Shown: in pieces, positions 8,301 to 15,124 of the stretch
Position numbering within the stretch: the stretch's first letter is position 1
How the letters are laid out: the number at the start of each line of letters is the position of its first letter
Assembly: GCA_002385745.1 (NCBI GenBank)
Contig: DGEC01000023.1
Span: 1-21,863 of the forward strand
Length of the DNA stretch: 21,863 nt
Source: Firmicutes bacterium UBA3936
GTDB lineage: Bacteria > Bacillota > Dethiobacteria > Dethiobacterales > Dethiobacteraceae
Reading direction: 5' to 3'
The notes under the pieces: model-generated
Seen by the model: only the letters and a program-made list of their open reading frames with translations
The model's database searches: none
What the model was told of the DNA's origin: nothing
Program-made: the position numbers and the translations under genes

Positions 8301-9584
8301 ATGCGTGAAATTATCAGAAAAACTTACAGTGTCTGCCCTGTCTGCCTGAAACGCATCCCTGCAGTCCATGCCGCCGAAGGCAAAACTGTTTACCTGGAGA
8401 AAACTTGCCCGGAGCACGGAAATTTTTCTGCCGTTATCTGGCGCGGGCTGCGTGATCTGGAAGCATGGCGCGGCAATCTGCCTGAGATTGCGGAGGGGGA
8501 AAATGAAAACTGCCCCCATGCCTGCGGCTTGTGCCCCGAACACCGGCAGGGCACCTGCTGTGTCCTGCTGGAGGTAACAAAACGCTGCAACCTTAACTGC
8601 GCTTTTTGTTTTGCCGAAGGCGGCAGCGGTGAGGACATACCTTTTGCTGCTTTGCAGAGGCAGCTGCATGACCTGGCCGAACCCGGCAAAACCCTGGTCC
8701 AGTTAAGCGGCGGCGAGCCTACCGTAAGGGACGACCTGCCGCGCATTGTCGCCGCCGCCAAAGAGGCAGGCTGCCGGTATGTCCAGTTAAACACAAACGG
8801 CATCCGGCTTGCCGCAGACAAAGAATATGTCCGTGCCCTGGCCAAAGCCGGCCTGTCCTTTGTTTTCATGCAGTTTGACGGGACCCGTGACCCTATTTAC
8901 CGCACCCTGCGCGGGCGGGGATTGTTCGATATTAAAAAACAGGCGATCGAAAACTGCGCGCAGCACAACCTGGGTGTGACGCTTGTTCCCACAATTGTGC
9001 CCGGTGTCAACACCGGTGATATCGGCAATATCATCCGCTTCGCCGTTGCCCACTCGCCCGCCGTGCGGGGAGTCCACTTCCAGCCCGTCAGCTACTTCGG
9101 ACGTTTTCCGTCTTTACCGTCGGACAGCCGGCGCTTTACACTGGACGAACTGCTCTTGGCCATTGAAGATCAGGCGGGAGAGCTTGTTCCCGGGGATTCC
9201 CTGCACCCGTCCCGCTGTGACCACCCCCTGTGCGGGTTCCATGGCGATTATCTTGTTATGCAGGATCAAACTTTGCACCCGCTGCACAAAGGACAGAGCA
9301 ATTGCTGCGAACCTGTAACTGCGGAACAAAACCGCAACTTTGTGGCGCGCAGGTGGCAGCGCCCCGATGCGGAAGATGCTAAGGAGCCTGCTGTGGGAGA
9401 TGACATCGAAACGCTGGAAGGGTTTCTCCGCCGGATATGTTCCCACAGCTTTACCGTAACAGCCATGGCTTTTCAGGATGCGGGAAATCTTGACCTTGAG
9501 CGCCTGCGCACTTGCAGCCTTCATGTGTACTCTGACGGCCGGTTCGTCCCCTTTTGCGCCTATTACCTGACAAAACAAGCTTAA
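8301..9584 (+). CDS. Radical SAM protein, MJ0619/Tes-like (TrsS-type)
   Basis: A 427-residue radical SAM enzyme. The cluster-binding motif is CNLNCAFC (Cys96, Cys100, Cys103) and the SAM-binding GGEP motif is at 137-140. The N-terminus holds an extra metal-binding region: CPVC at 12-15, CPEHG at 36-40, and CPHACGLC at 71-78, next to Cys86-Cys87. The C-terminal part has further cysteines (RCDHPLC, SNCC, RRIC) and ends with FVPFCAYYLT. The layout matches the COG1964 / MJ0619 group, which includes archaeal tetraether lipid synthase. From memory, members that neighbour Mo hydroxylases are named radical SAM (seleno)protein TrsS; here there is Cys and no in-frame TGA. ATG 8301 follows the previous stop by 6 bases, with GAAAGGG upstream. 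Substrate is unknown; context suggests maturation of the hydroxylase downstream, whereas homology alone would also allow a lipid substrate. Confidence 0.82.
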   Translation: MREIIRKTYSVCPVCLKRIPAVHAAEGKTVYLEKTCPEHGNFSAVIWRGLRDLEAWRGNLPEIAEGENENCPHACGLCPEHRQGTCCVLLEVTKRCNLNCAFCFAEGGSGEDIPFAALQRQLHDLAEPGKTLVQLSGGEPTVRDDLPRIVAAAKEAGCRYVQLNTNGIRLAADKEYVRALAKAGLSFVFMQFDGTRDPIYRTLRGRGLFDIKKQAIENCAQHNLGVTLVPTIVPGVNTGDIGNIIRFAVAHSPAVRGVHFQPVSYFGRFPSLPSDSRRFTLDELLLAIEDQAGELVPGDSLHPSRCDHPLCGFHGDYLVMQDQTLHPLHKGQSNCCEPVTAEQNRNFVARRWQRPDAEDAKEPAVGDDIETLEGFLRRICSHSFTVTAMAFQDAGNLDLERLRTCSLHVYSDGRFVPFCAYYLTKQA

Positions 9585-9588
9585 AACC

Positions 9589-9638
9589 GCAGGCTGCTTT
9601 TTGGCGTCGATTTGCAGGCGTATAAACAGGCAGCCTGC
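9589..9638 (+). repeat. 9-bp perfect inverted repeat between radical SAM gene and Mo hydroxylase
   Basis: GCAGGCTGC at 9589-9597 is exactly complementary to GCAGCCTGC at 9630-9638, with a 32-base spacer. It begins 5 bases after the radical SAM stop. The T-run follows the first arm, not the second, so it is not a standard intrinsic terminator on the + strand. It could be an RNA-stabilising or partial termination structure, or a protein-binding site. Confidence 0.5.
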
Positions 9639-9651
9639 ACCATGTTTGCAT

Positions 9652-9681
9652 TTGACATTGATGCCTGTTTGTCCTTATAAT
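9652..9681 (+). promoter_or_regulatory. Strong sigma-A-type promoter for the molybdenum hydroxylase
   Basis: TTGACA at 9652-9657 and TATAAT at 9676-9681 are both perfect consensus hexamers with an 18-base spacer. Transcription would begin near 9688, giving a leader of about 50 bases before ATG 9740. The small palindrome AGTTAACT at 9684-9691 covers the expected start point and could be an operator. This promoter would let the hydroxylase be expressed more strongly than the four genes upstream. Confidence 0.8.
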
Positions 9682-9739
9682 TGAGTTAACTGACAACAAA
9701 ATATAAATATAAAATAAATGCAAGAGAAAGGGTGAGAAA

Positions 9740-12574
9740 ATGAGACTGGACAGAAAAATATTACACATCAACGGCGTTGACAGGTCTGTCGTCTACAATC
9801 CGGAAAAGGACACGCTGGCAAAGGTCCTGCGCCGGATAGGCCTGACAGGCGTAAAGGTCGGCTGCGGTACAGGTGTCTGCGGTGCCTGTTCCGTACTGCT
9901 TGACGGCAAAGTAGTCCGCTCATGCACGAAGAAAATGAAAGATGTCCCGGAATACAGCAGCATTCTTACAATTGAAGGCATTGGCACGCCACAGCATCTG
10001 CATCCCCTGCAGCAGGCTTGGATTACATACGGTGGCGTACAGTGCGGCTTCTGTACTCCGGGCTTTATTGTCTCTGCTTACGGGCTCTTGTCCGAAAACC
10101 TCAACCCCACACGCGAGGAAGTGCGTGAGTGGTTTGCCAAGCACAGAAATATTTGCCGCTGCACCGGCTACAAGCCCATTGTCGATGCCGTAATGGCCGC
10201 CGCCAAAGTAATGCGCGGCGAAGCAACCATGGAAGATATTACTTATGATTTTTCCAAGGAAAAAGACATTTACGGTTCCCGCTACCCGAGACCGAGCGCC
10301 CTGGCCAAAGTGTGCGGTCTTGCCGACTACGGCGATGATATCAAGCATAAACTGCCTGAAGGCGTGGCCCACCTAGCGGTGGTTCTCTCTGAAGTTCCTC
10401 ATGCCAAAATTATTGAGATCGATGTCTCTGAAGCGGAAAAGATGCCCGGTGTGTATAAAGTAATGACCGCCAAAGACGTCAAAGGCACAAACAACCTGGA
10501 TGCACCGGCCGTTACCCCGCGCCGGATGGGCAGCGGGATTACTGAATTCCCGGTTATAGCCGGCAAGAAAATCTGCCGCCGCGGCGATGTGGTGGCTTTG
10601 GTTGCCGCCGATACCGAAGAACATGCCCGTGAGGCAGCCAAGAAAGTCAAGCAGCACCTTGAAGAGCTGCCGGCATATATGACCTTCCCCGAAGCCGTTA
10701 TGCCCAACGCCATCCAGCTGCACGAAGACCTGCCCAACTATTATTTGAAGCAGCCCCTTTTCAAGGGAGAGGTCACTGATGAAGACTTCGAAAATGCGGC
10801 TTATGTGGTGGAAGGCAGTTTCCATTCGCAGCATGAGCCCCACCTGCCTATTGAGCCGGATGTTGTCCAGGCCTATATCGGCGAAGACGGCATGATGACC
10901 ATACAGTGCAAATCCCAGGCCATGACGGAGACCATTGAGGCCGTTTCCAATGCCTGCGGCATTCCCAAGGAAAATATCCGCATGATTCTCAACACGGTAG
11001 GCGGCTCTTTCGGCTATTCAGTCAGCCCTCATACTTATGCACTGGCCGTCACTGCAGTTCAGAACCTGAACATGCCCGTTACGCTCACTTTAAGCTATGA
11101 AGAATTCAACCATCTAACCGGGAAGAGGTCGGCCACCTTTACAAACGGCAGGATAGCCTGTGATGAAAAGGGCAAAATCGTGGCCGCCGAATATGATGTG
11201 GCTTTGGACCACGGCGCCTATGGCGTTGTAGCTTCCAAGATCTTTAACAACCTGGTTTCCGTCGGCTTCCACGGCTACAATATTCCCAAAATCAGGGCGC
11301 TTGCCCGCGGCGGTGCAACGAACCATGCTTACAATATCGCCTACCGCGGCTTTGGCGCTCCGCAAATCTATACCACCACGGAAGCGCTGATTGACATGCT
11401 GGCAGAAGAAGCAGGAATTGACCCGTGGGAATTCCGCTATATCAATGCGGCCCGGCCCGGTGATTTGACAATCAACAGCCGTCCCTACCATGATTATGTC
11501 TATCCTTCCCTGCTGGAAAAAGCCAAGCCTGTTTACGATGAATACAAGGCGGAAGCGGAAGCCGCCAAGGCTGAAGGCAGGCATGTGGGTGTGGGGATCA
11601 GCATGGGCGGATTTATTATCACCATCGGCATGTTTGACTCCGCCGAAGTTGCCCTTGAATTGAACCCCGACGGGACCTTTACCCATTACAGCACCTGGGA
11701 GGATATGGGGCAAGGCGGCGATATCGGAGCCCTGACCCATGCCGTGAAGGCCCTGGAGCCGCTGGGTGTTACACCGGACCAGATCAAGCTGGTGATGAAC
11801 GACACCAAGACCTGCCCCGATACCGGCCTTGCAGCCGCCAGCCGCTCCCACTACATGGCGGGGAACGCCACCATTGACGCCGCCAATAAACTGATGGCTG
11901 CCATGCGCAAGGAAGACGGCACCTACCGCACCTATGAGGAAATGGTTGCCGAAGGCATTCCCACCAAATATGTCGGCCACTATGACCAGTTCAATATCGG
12001 CCTGCCGCCCGGGCTGGATCCCAATACAGGGGAAGGCGAAAAGAACCCCACATACATGTATTGTGTAAACGTGGCCCTGGTGGAAGTGGATGTCAATACC
12101 GGCAAGACCAAGGTATTAAGATACACCTGTGTTGCCGACGTAGGTGTAATCGGAAACCGCCTTGCTGTTGAAGGCCAGGCTTACGGCGGACTGTCCCACA
12201 GCATCGGCTTTGCTCTTACCGAGGAATATGAAGCACTGAAGAAACACGGCAATATAGCCGGCTGCGGTGTTCCCACCATTACCGACATCCCAGATGATTT
12301 CAATGTGATCCTGGTGGAAAACAACCCGCGTCCTGCCGGACCGCACGGCTCCTGCGGCTGCTCCGAGTGCTTCCAGTCCTCCAACCATATGGCTGTAATC
12401 AATGCCATCAATAATGCCTGCGGCGTCCGCATTTACGAGCTGCCGGCAACGGCCGAAAAGGTTAAGGCTGCCTGGGAGGCCAAGCAGCGCGGCGAAGAAT
12501 TAAAGCCGGAAAAATACTATCTTGGTTCCGACTTTGAAGAGGAACTGGAAGAGATCAAAAACAATCCCATTTAA
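9740..12574 (+). CDS. Molybdenum-dependent aldehyde oxidoreductase-type hydroxylase (xanthine oxidase family, single chain)
   Basis: A 944-residue single-chain molybdenum hydroxylase, like Desulfovibrio gigas aldehyde oxidoreductase (907 residues), which oxidises aldehydes to acids with water as oxygen donor. The plant-type 2Fe-2S cluster uses Cys42, 47, 50 and 62; the second 2Fe-2S cluster uses Cys102, 105, 139 and 141, each two residues off the D. gigas numbering. Cofactor-contact segments include GGSFGY, RGFGAPQ (Arg536), GQGGD (657-661) and GLAAASRS. The catalytic Glu is probably Glu876, inside an unusual SCGCSEC stretch (871-877). There is no FAD domain, so electrons must leave to a partner, perhaps the fusion oxidoreductase encoded upstream. 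ATG 9740 has AAAGGGTG upstream and its own promoter. No molybdopterin biosynthesis genes are in the window. Substrate class is inferred; another heteroaromatic or aldehyde substrate is possible. Confidence 0.92.
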   Translation: MRLDRKILHINGVDRSVVYNPEKDTLAKVLRRIGLTGVKVGCGTGVCGACSVLLDGKVVRSCTKKMKDVPEYSSILTIEGIGTPQHLHPLQQAWITYGGVQCGFCTPGFIVSAYGLLSENLNPTREEVREWFAKHRNICRCTGYKPIVDAVMAAAKVMRGEATMEDITYDFSKEKDIYGSRYPRPSALAKVCGLADYGDDIKHKLPEGVAHLAVVLSEVPHAKIIEIDVSEAEKMPGVYKVMTAKDVKGTNNLDAPAVTPRRMGSGITEFPVIAGKKICRRGDVVALVAADTEEHAREAAKKVKQHLEELPAYMTFPEAVMPNAIQLHEDLPNYYLKQPLFKGEVTDEDFENAAYVVEGSFHSQHEPHLPIEPDVVQAYIGEDGMMTIQCKSQAMTETIEAVSNACGIPKENIRMILNTVGGSFGYSVSPHTYALAVTAVQNLNMPVTLTLSYEEFNHLTGKRSATFTNGRIACDEKGKIVAAEYDVALDHGAYGVVASKIFNNLVSVGFHGYNIPKIRALARGGATNHAYNIAYRGFGAPQIYTTTEALIDMLAEEAGIDPWEFRYINAARPGDLTINSRPYHDYVYPSLLEKAKPVYDEYKAEAEAAKAEGRHVGVGISMGGFIITIGMFDSAEVALELNPDGTFTHYSTWEDMGQGGDIGALTHAVKALEPLGVTPDQIKLVMNDTKTCPDTGLAAASRSHYMAGNATIDAANKLMAAMRKEDGTYRTYEEMVAEGIPTKYVGHYDQFNIGLPPGLDPNTGEGEKNPTYMYCVNVALVEVDVNTGKTKVLRYTCVADVGVIGNRLAVEGQAYGGLSHSIGFALTEEYEALKKHGNIAGCGVPTITDIPDDFNVILVENNPRPAGPHGSCGCSECFQSSNHMAVINAINNACGVRIYELPATAEKVKAAWEAKQRGEELKPEKYYLGSDFEEELEEIKNNPI

Positions 12575-12606
12575 ACTGCCGTTCTGCGGACTTAATCCGT
12601 ATACGG

Positions 12607-12645
12607 AAAAAGGCTGCGGCGAAGTTCTTTCGCTGCAGCCTTTTT
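12607..12645. terminator. Bidirectional intrinsic terminator between Mo hydroxylase and GH8 gene
   Basis: A 17-bp stem with one G-T wobble and a 5-base loop: the arms start AAAAAGGCTGC and end GCAGCCTTTTT, with GGCGAA/TTCGCT inside. The A-run and T-run on either side make it work on both strands. It lies 32 bases after the hydroxylase stop and 5 bases beyond the GH8 stop on the minus strand, so it serves both convergent units. Confidence 0.92.
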
Positions 12646-12650
12646 GCCTG

Positions 12651-13790
12651 CTACCATATCCGGTAGCGTCCGCTTAAGGCAAGCAGGGTAAAAAAATACA
12701 GGCAGTTGTCGTAGTAGCGCCTCTTATCCTTGCGCAGCGGCATTTCCCAGAAGCGCTTTACCGCTTCCCGCGAGAATTCGCCGTCGGCGGCCAGCGAAGC
12801 ACAGGCCCAGGAAGCTTTCATGCCGACGGGATGCATTATCGGTTCCTTGTCAAAAATGCTTCCGTCCGGAAAAAGAACATATTCCGACGCCCGGCGGTCA
12901 GTAAAGACAAAAGACTGGAGAGTGTTTAATATTTCAACCTGCCAGGGATCTTTTTTAAACCATTCCCAGTCGAGGGCGAGATTGATGGCTACCCTGTAGG
13001 CGTCGCTGAAATAACACCTGTGCAGCACTCCCCAGTTGCCCCTGCTTTCATCAACCGGCAAAGGGGTGCCGTCAAAATTGCTTATGTTGGGAGCAAGTCC
13101 CGTTTGGGGATTTACGACTTTACGCAGGTAGCTGCGGCTTGCTTCTGCCGCTTTCGCCCAGAATTCCCTGTCTTCCTCATCGGCCCACCTGGCAAAAAGT
13201 TCGTAAAAATGCGGGAGATGATAGGAGGGATCTGTAAAGGGCGTCTCGGGGACAAACTTGATTAGGTATGTTTCCGGGTCCCACATGGGATCCCCCTGCT
13301 CGCCTGAACTGCCCTTGTGTACGCAAGCCCGGAGGATTTTGCGGGCCTGGCTGCCGTAGTCGAAGGGGGGCTTGCCGTCGCCCCAGCGGTGGGAGGCAAA
13401 AAAGAGGGCCATGGCAAAATACTCCTCGCCGTCCGGGGCGGGACCTTGGGCGTTTCTCGTCCCGTCCGGCTTGCAGGACCAGGCAAAATAGTCCTTGTAG
13501 ATGCCGCTCTTGTGCTGCATGTATTTAAGGCTCCAGCGCCAGATGCGGTCAAAAATTTCCTTGTTGTTCATCTGCACGGCCATCATCATGCCGTAGGACA
13601 TGCCCTCGGTCCGCACATCATTGTTGCCGGTATCCACCATGTAGCCCATGTCCTTGCCGCTCTCAAAGTAAATGCGGTCGGGGCCGAAAAACATTTCCTG
13701 CCAGACTTCATTAATTCTTTTTTCAATTTCATTTTCCGAGTAGCCGCATTCCTGCAGGACATTCCTGTATTTGTCTTTTTTTCCGGTCAT
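12651..13790 (-). CDS. GH8 reducing-end xylose-releasing exo-oligoxylanase (Rex)
   Basis: A 379-residue glycoside hydrolase family 8 enzyme closely similar, from memory, to Bacillus halodurans Rex (EC 3.2.1.156), which releases xylose from the reducing end of xylo-oligosaccharides. Shared blocks include DVRTEGMSYGMMMAVQM with the proton donor Glu62, YFAWSCKPDG, GPAPDGEEYFA, DPSYHLPHFYELF, YFSDAYRVA with the catalytic base Asp263, HPVG with His320 (the residue equivalent to Rex His319) and RRYYDNCLY. The alpha/alpha barrel is full length. No signal peptide is present, so it acts on imported oligosaccharides. The ATG has GGAGG at 13797-13801 on the minus strand. It faces the molybdenum hydroxylase gene across a shared terminator and diverges from a deacetylase gene. 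It is functionally linked to the xylAB operon about 8 kb away. The His and the loop before Asp263 support exo rather than endo action. Confidence 0.93.
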   Translation of the reverse strand: MTGKKDKYRNVLQECGYSENEIEKRINEVWQEMFFGPDRIYFESGKDMGYMVDTGNNDVRTEGMSYGMMMAVQMNNKEIFDRIWRWSLKYMQHKSGIYKDYFAWSCKPDGTRNAQGPAPDGEEYFAMALFFASHRWGDGKPPFDYGSQARKILRACVHKGSSGEQGDPMWDPETYLIKFVPETPFTDPSYHLPHFYELFARWADEEDREFWAKAAEASRSYLRKVVNPQTGLAPNISNFDGTPLPVDESRGNWGVLHRCYFSDAYRVAINLALDWEWFKKDPWQVEILNTLQSFVFTDRRASEYVLFPDGSIFDKEPIMHPVGMKASWACASLAADGEFSREAVKRFWEMPLRKDKRRYYDNCLYFFTLLALSGRYRIW

Positions 13791-13814
13791 GAGGTGCCTC
13801 CGGTTTTTTTACTA

Positions 13815-13843
13815 AGTATAGCAAATGCCGGTTATTGGTACAA
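13815..13843 (-). promoter_or_regulatory. Candidate promoter for GH8 Rex gene
   Basis: On the minus strand, TATACT (13820-13815) is preceded by TTGTAC (13843-13838) with a 17-base spacer. The -10 box matches 5 of 6 positions and the -35 box only 3 of 6. It lies 25 bases before the GH8 start codon, so the leader would be short. A mirror-image candidate for the divergent deacetylase lies just beyond it. Confidence 0.45.
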
Positions 13844-13860
13844 CAGAACTTTTTTTTACA

Positions 13861-13889
13861 TTGCCCGGTGTTTTTGCCACAAGTATACT
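13861..13889 (+). promoter_or_regulatory. Candidate promoter for deacetylase lipoprotein gene
   Basis: TTGCCC at 13861-13866 and TATACT at 13884-13889 are separated by 17 bases, with 4 of 6 and 5 of 6 consensus matches. Transcription would start near 13896, about 19 bases before GTG 13915, leaving just enough room for the AGGGAGGGG ribosome site at 13901-13909. Confidence 0.5.
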
Positions 13890-13914
13890 GGAATTACAGA
13901 AGGGAGGGGACCCA

Positions 13915-15030
13915 GTGAAAATCAAGTCTTTCATTCTGCCGGTTATATTGCTCGTCCTGCTTGTTGCCTGTGCTACCACAGGTCCCAAAGGCCCTGCCCA
14001 GAAGGAGCCGGATTCTGTTCCCGCTTTGCCCGGCAGCGAGCCGGAACCCGGACCTGAGCCCGAACCGGAGCCGGCAGCTGAACCACCCTTTGATTTTGCC
14101 CTATATAAACCAAACGAACTCGGGGAAATACCCGTGCTGATGTACCACAACATCCGGGAACCGGAGGCGGTCTGGACGCGGACGCCGGACAATTTTCGCG
14201 CCGACTTGCAGCGCTTCTATGATCTGGGCTACCGGCTGGTGAGCTTAACCGATGTTGTTACCAACAATATCAATATTCCGGCCGGGACAAGTCCCCTTGT
14301 CCTGACCTTTGACGACGGCTCCGCCGGCCATTTCAGATTAATAAAAAACGAAAAGGGAGAAATCATTGTTGATCCCGACTGCGCCGTACAAATTATTCTG
14401 GACTTTGCCGGGAAGCACCCTGAAATGGGTACTGCCGCCACTTTCTTTGCCCACCTGCCCCATCCCTTTGCCCAGGCCGATTCCTGGTATACCGGGGAGC
14501 ACCGGACCTGGAAGCTGGAAAAACTTGTGGAATGGGGCATGGAGATCGGCAACCATACCCTGAATCATCTCAATCTCCGGCGGGACATCAAATCCCCGCA
14601 GCAGTTGCTTGAACAGCTGGGCAAACCCCACCGACTGCTGGCGGAGATTCTACCGGCTTATAAAATGAATTCCCTTTCCCTGCCTTACGGGATCGGCCCC
14701 CTTGATGAATGGAAAGATTATTTGTATTCCGGCGAGTATCAGAGCACTGCCTACCGGCATGATGCCGTTGTTCTTGTAGGCTCGGGCCCGGCCAAGCCCT
14801 ACAACCATAAAGACTATTCGCCTGCAGCCATGCCCCGGATCAGGGCGAGCAACTACCCGGACGGGGGTGAAAGCAATTTCCTGGACAGAGCCCTGGAACG
14901 ACTCGCAAAAACCCGCTATATCAGCGACGGGGACCCTGACACCGTCACCTTTCCCGAATCCGCTCTGGAAAGCTTCAACATAGAAAGCCTGGGAGGCAAA
15001 AAGCTGAGGTGCTACCGCCCGGAGGAATAA
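13915..15030 (+). CDS. Polysaccharide deacetylase (NodB/CE4) lipoprotein
   Basis: A 371-residue membrane-anchored deacetylase. The first 19 residues form a lipoprotein signal (basic MKIK, hydrophobic core, lipobox LVAC with Cys19), followed by a Pro/Glu linker with EPEPGPEPEPEP at about residues 42-53. The NodB domain shows VLMYHNI, the metal and catalytic motif TFDDG (Asp133, Asp134), TAATFF and the zinc-binding HTLNH (His214, His218), then SLPYG. CE4 enzymes remove acetyl groups from peptidoglycan or chitin-like sugars; anchoring at the outer face of the cytoplasmic membrane suggests cell-wall modification. The frame is open from 13825, but GTG 13915 is chosen because AGGGAGGGG lies 5 bases upstream and the lipoprotein signal begins exactly there. 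It sits just before spoIIP, where gpr is usually found in Bacillus, so a sporulation link is possible but not shown. Confidence 0.88.
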   Translation: MKIKSFILPVILLVLLVACATTGPKGPAQKEPDSVPALPGSEPEPGPEPEPEPAAEPPFDFALYKPNELGEIPVLMYHNIREPEAVWTRTPDNFRADLQRFYDLGYRLVSLTDVVTNNINIPAGTSPLVLTFDDGSAGHFRLIKNEKGEIIVDPDCAVQIILDFAGKHPEMGTAATFFAHLPHPFAQADSWYTGEHRTWKLEKLVEWGMEIGNHTLNHLNLRRDIKSPQQLLEQLGKPHRLLAEILPAYKMNSLSLPYGIGPLDEWKDYLYSGEYQSTAYRHDAVVLVGSGPAKPYNHKDYSPAAMPRIRASNYPDGGESNFLDRALERLAKTRYISDGDPDTVTFPESALESFNIESLGGKKLRCYRPEE

Positions 15031-15061
15031 GACTGCTTGTCCGTTGCCTTTGCCGCCTGCT

Positions 15062-15090
15062 GCATATCTCCGCCCCTTCCGCCATATTAA
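15062..15090 (+). promoter_or_regulatory. Candidate sigma-E-type sporulation promoter for spoIIP
   Basis: GCATATC (15062-15068) and CATATTAA (15083-15090) are separated by exactly 14 bases. This fits the known sigma-E pattern KMATATT-N14-CATACAMT at 6 of 7 and 5 of 8 positions. Transcription would start near 15097, about 28 bases before the TTG start. SpoIIP is a sigma-E product in B. subtilis, which supports the reading, but short AT-rich matches occur by chance. Confidence 0.45.
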
Positions 15091-15110
15091 TAAACATGTT
15101 TCTTTTATTC

Positions 15111-15115
15111 GGAGG
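15111..15115 (+). promoter_or_regulatory. spoIIP: Ribosome-binding site that fixes the TTG start of spoIIP
   Basis: GGAGG, with a 9-base gap to the in-frame TTG at 15125. No comparable site precedes the upstream ATG at 15044, so this site decides in favour of the rare TTG start. Confidence 0.75.
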
Positions 15116-15124
15116 TGGCGGCAG

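Noticed and set aside
8301..9584. Possible selenocysteine (in-frame TGA) in the radical SAM protein
   Set aside because: Related proteins may contain Sec, but this frame has no internal TGA and ends at TAA with Cys in FVPFCAYYLT.
9589..9638. Inverted repeat read as an intrinsic terminator
   Set aside because: The spacer is 32 bases and the T-run follows the first arm only, so it lacks the normal stem plus T-tail form.
11114..11980. 288-codon open frame on the minus strand inside the molybdenum hydroxylase gene
   Set aside because: Lies wholly within a well-conserved coding region; Gly/His-rich text without a recognisable domain is typical of an antisense shadow.
13317..14057. 246-codon open frame on the plus strand over the GH8 gene
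   Set aside because: Antisense to conserved Rex motifs and runs into the divergent promoter region; no ribosome site or known domain.
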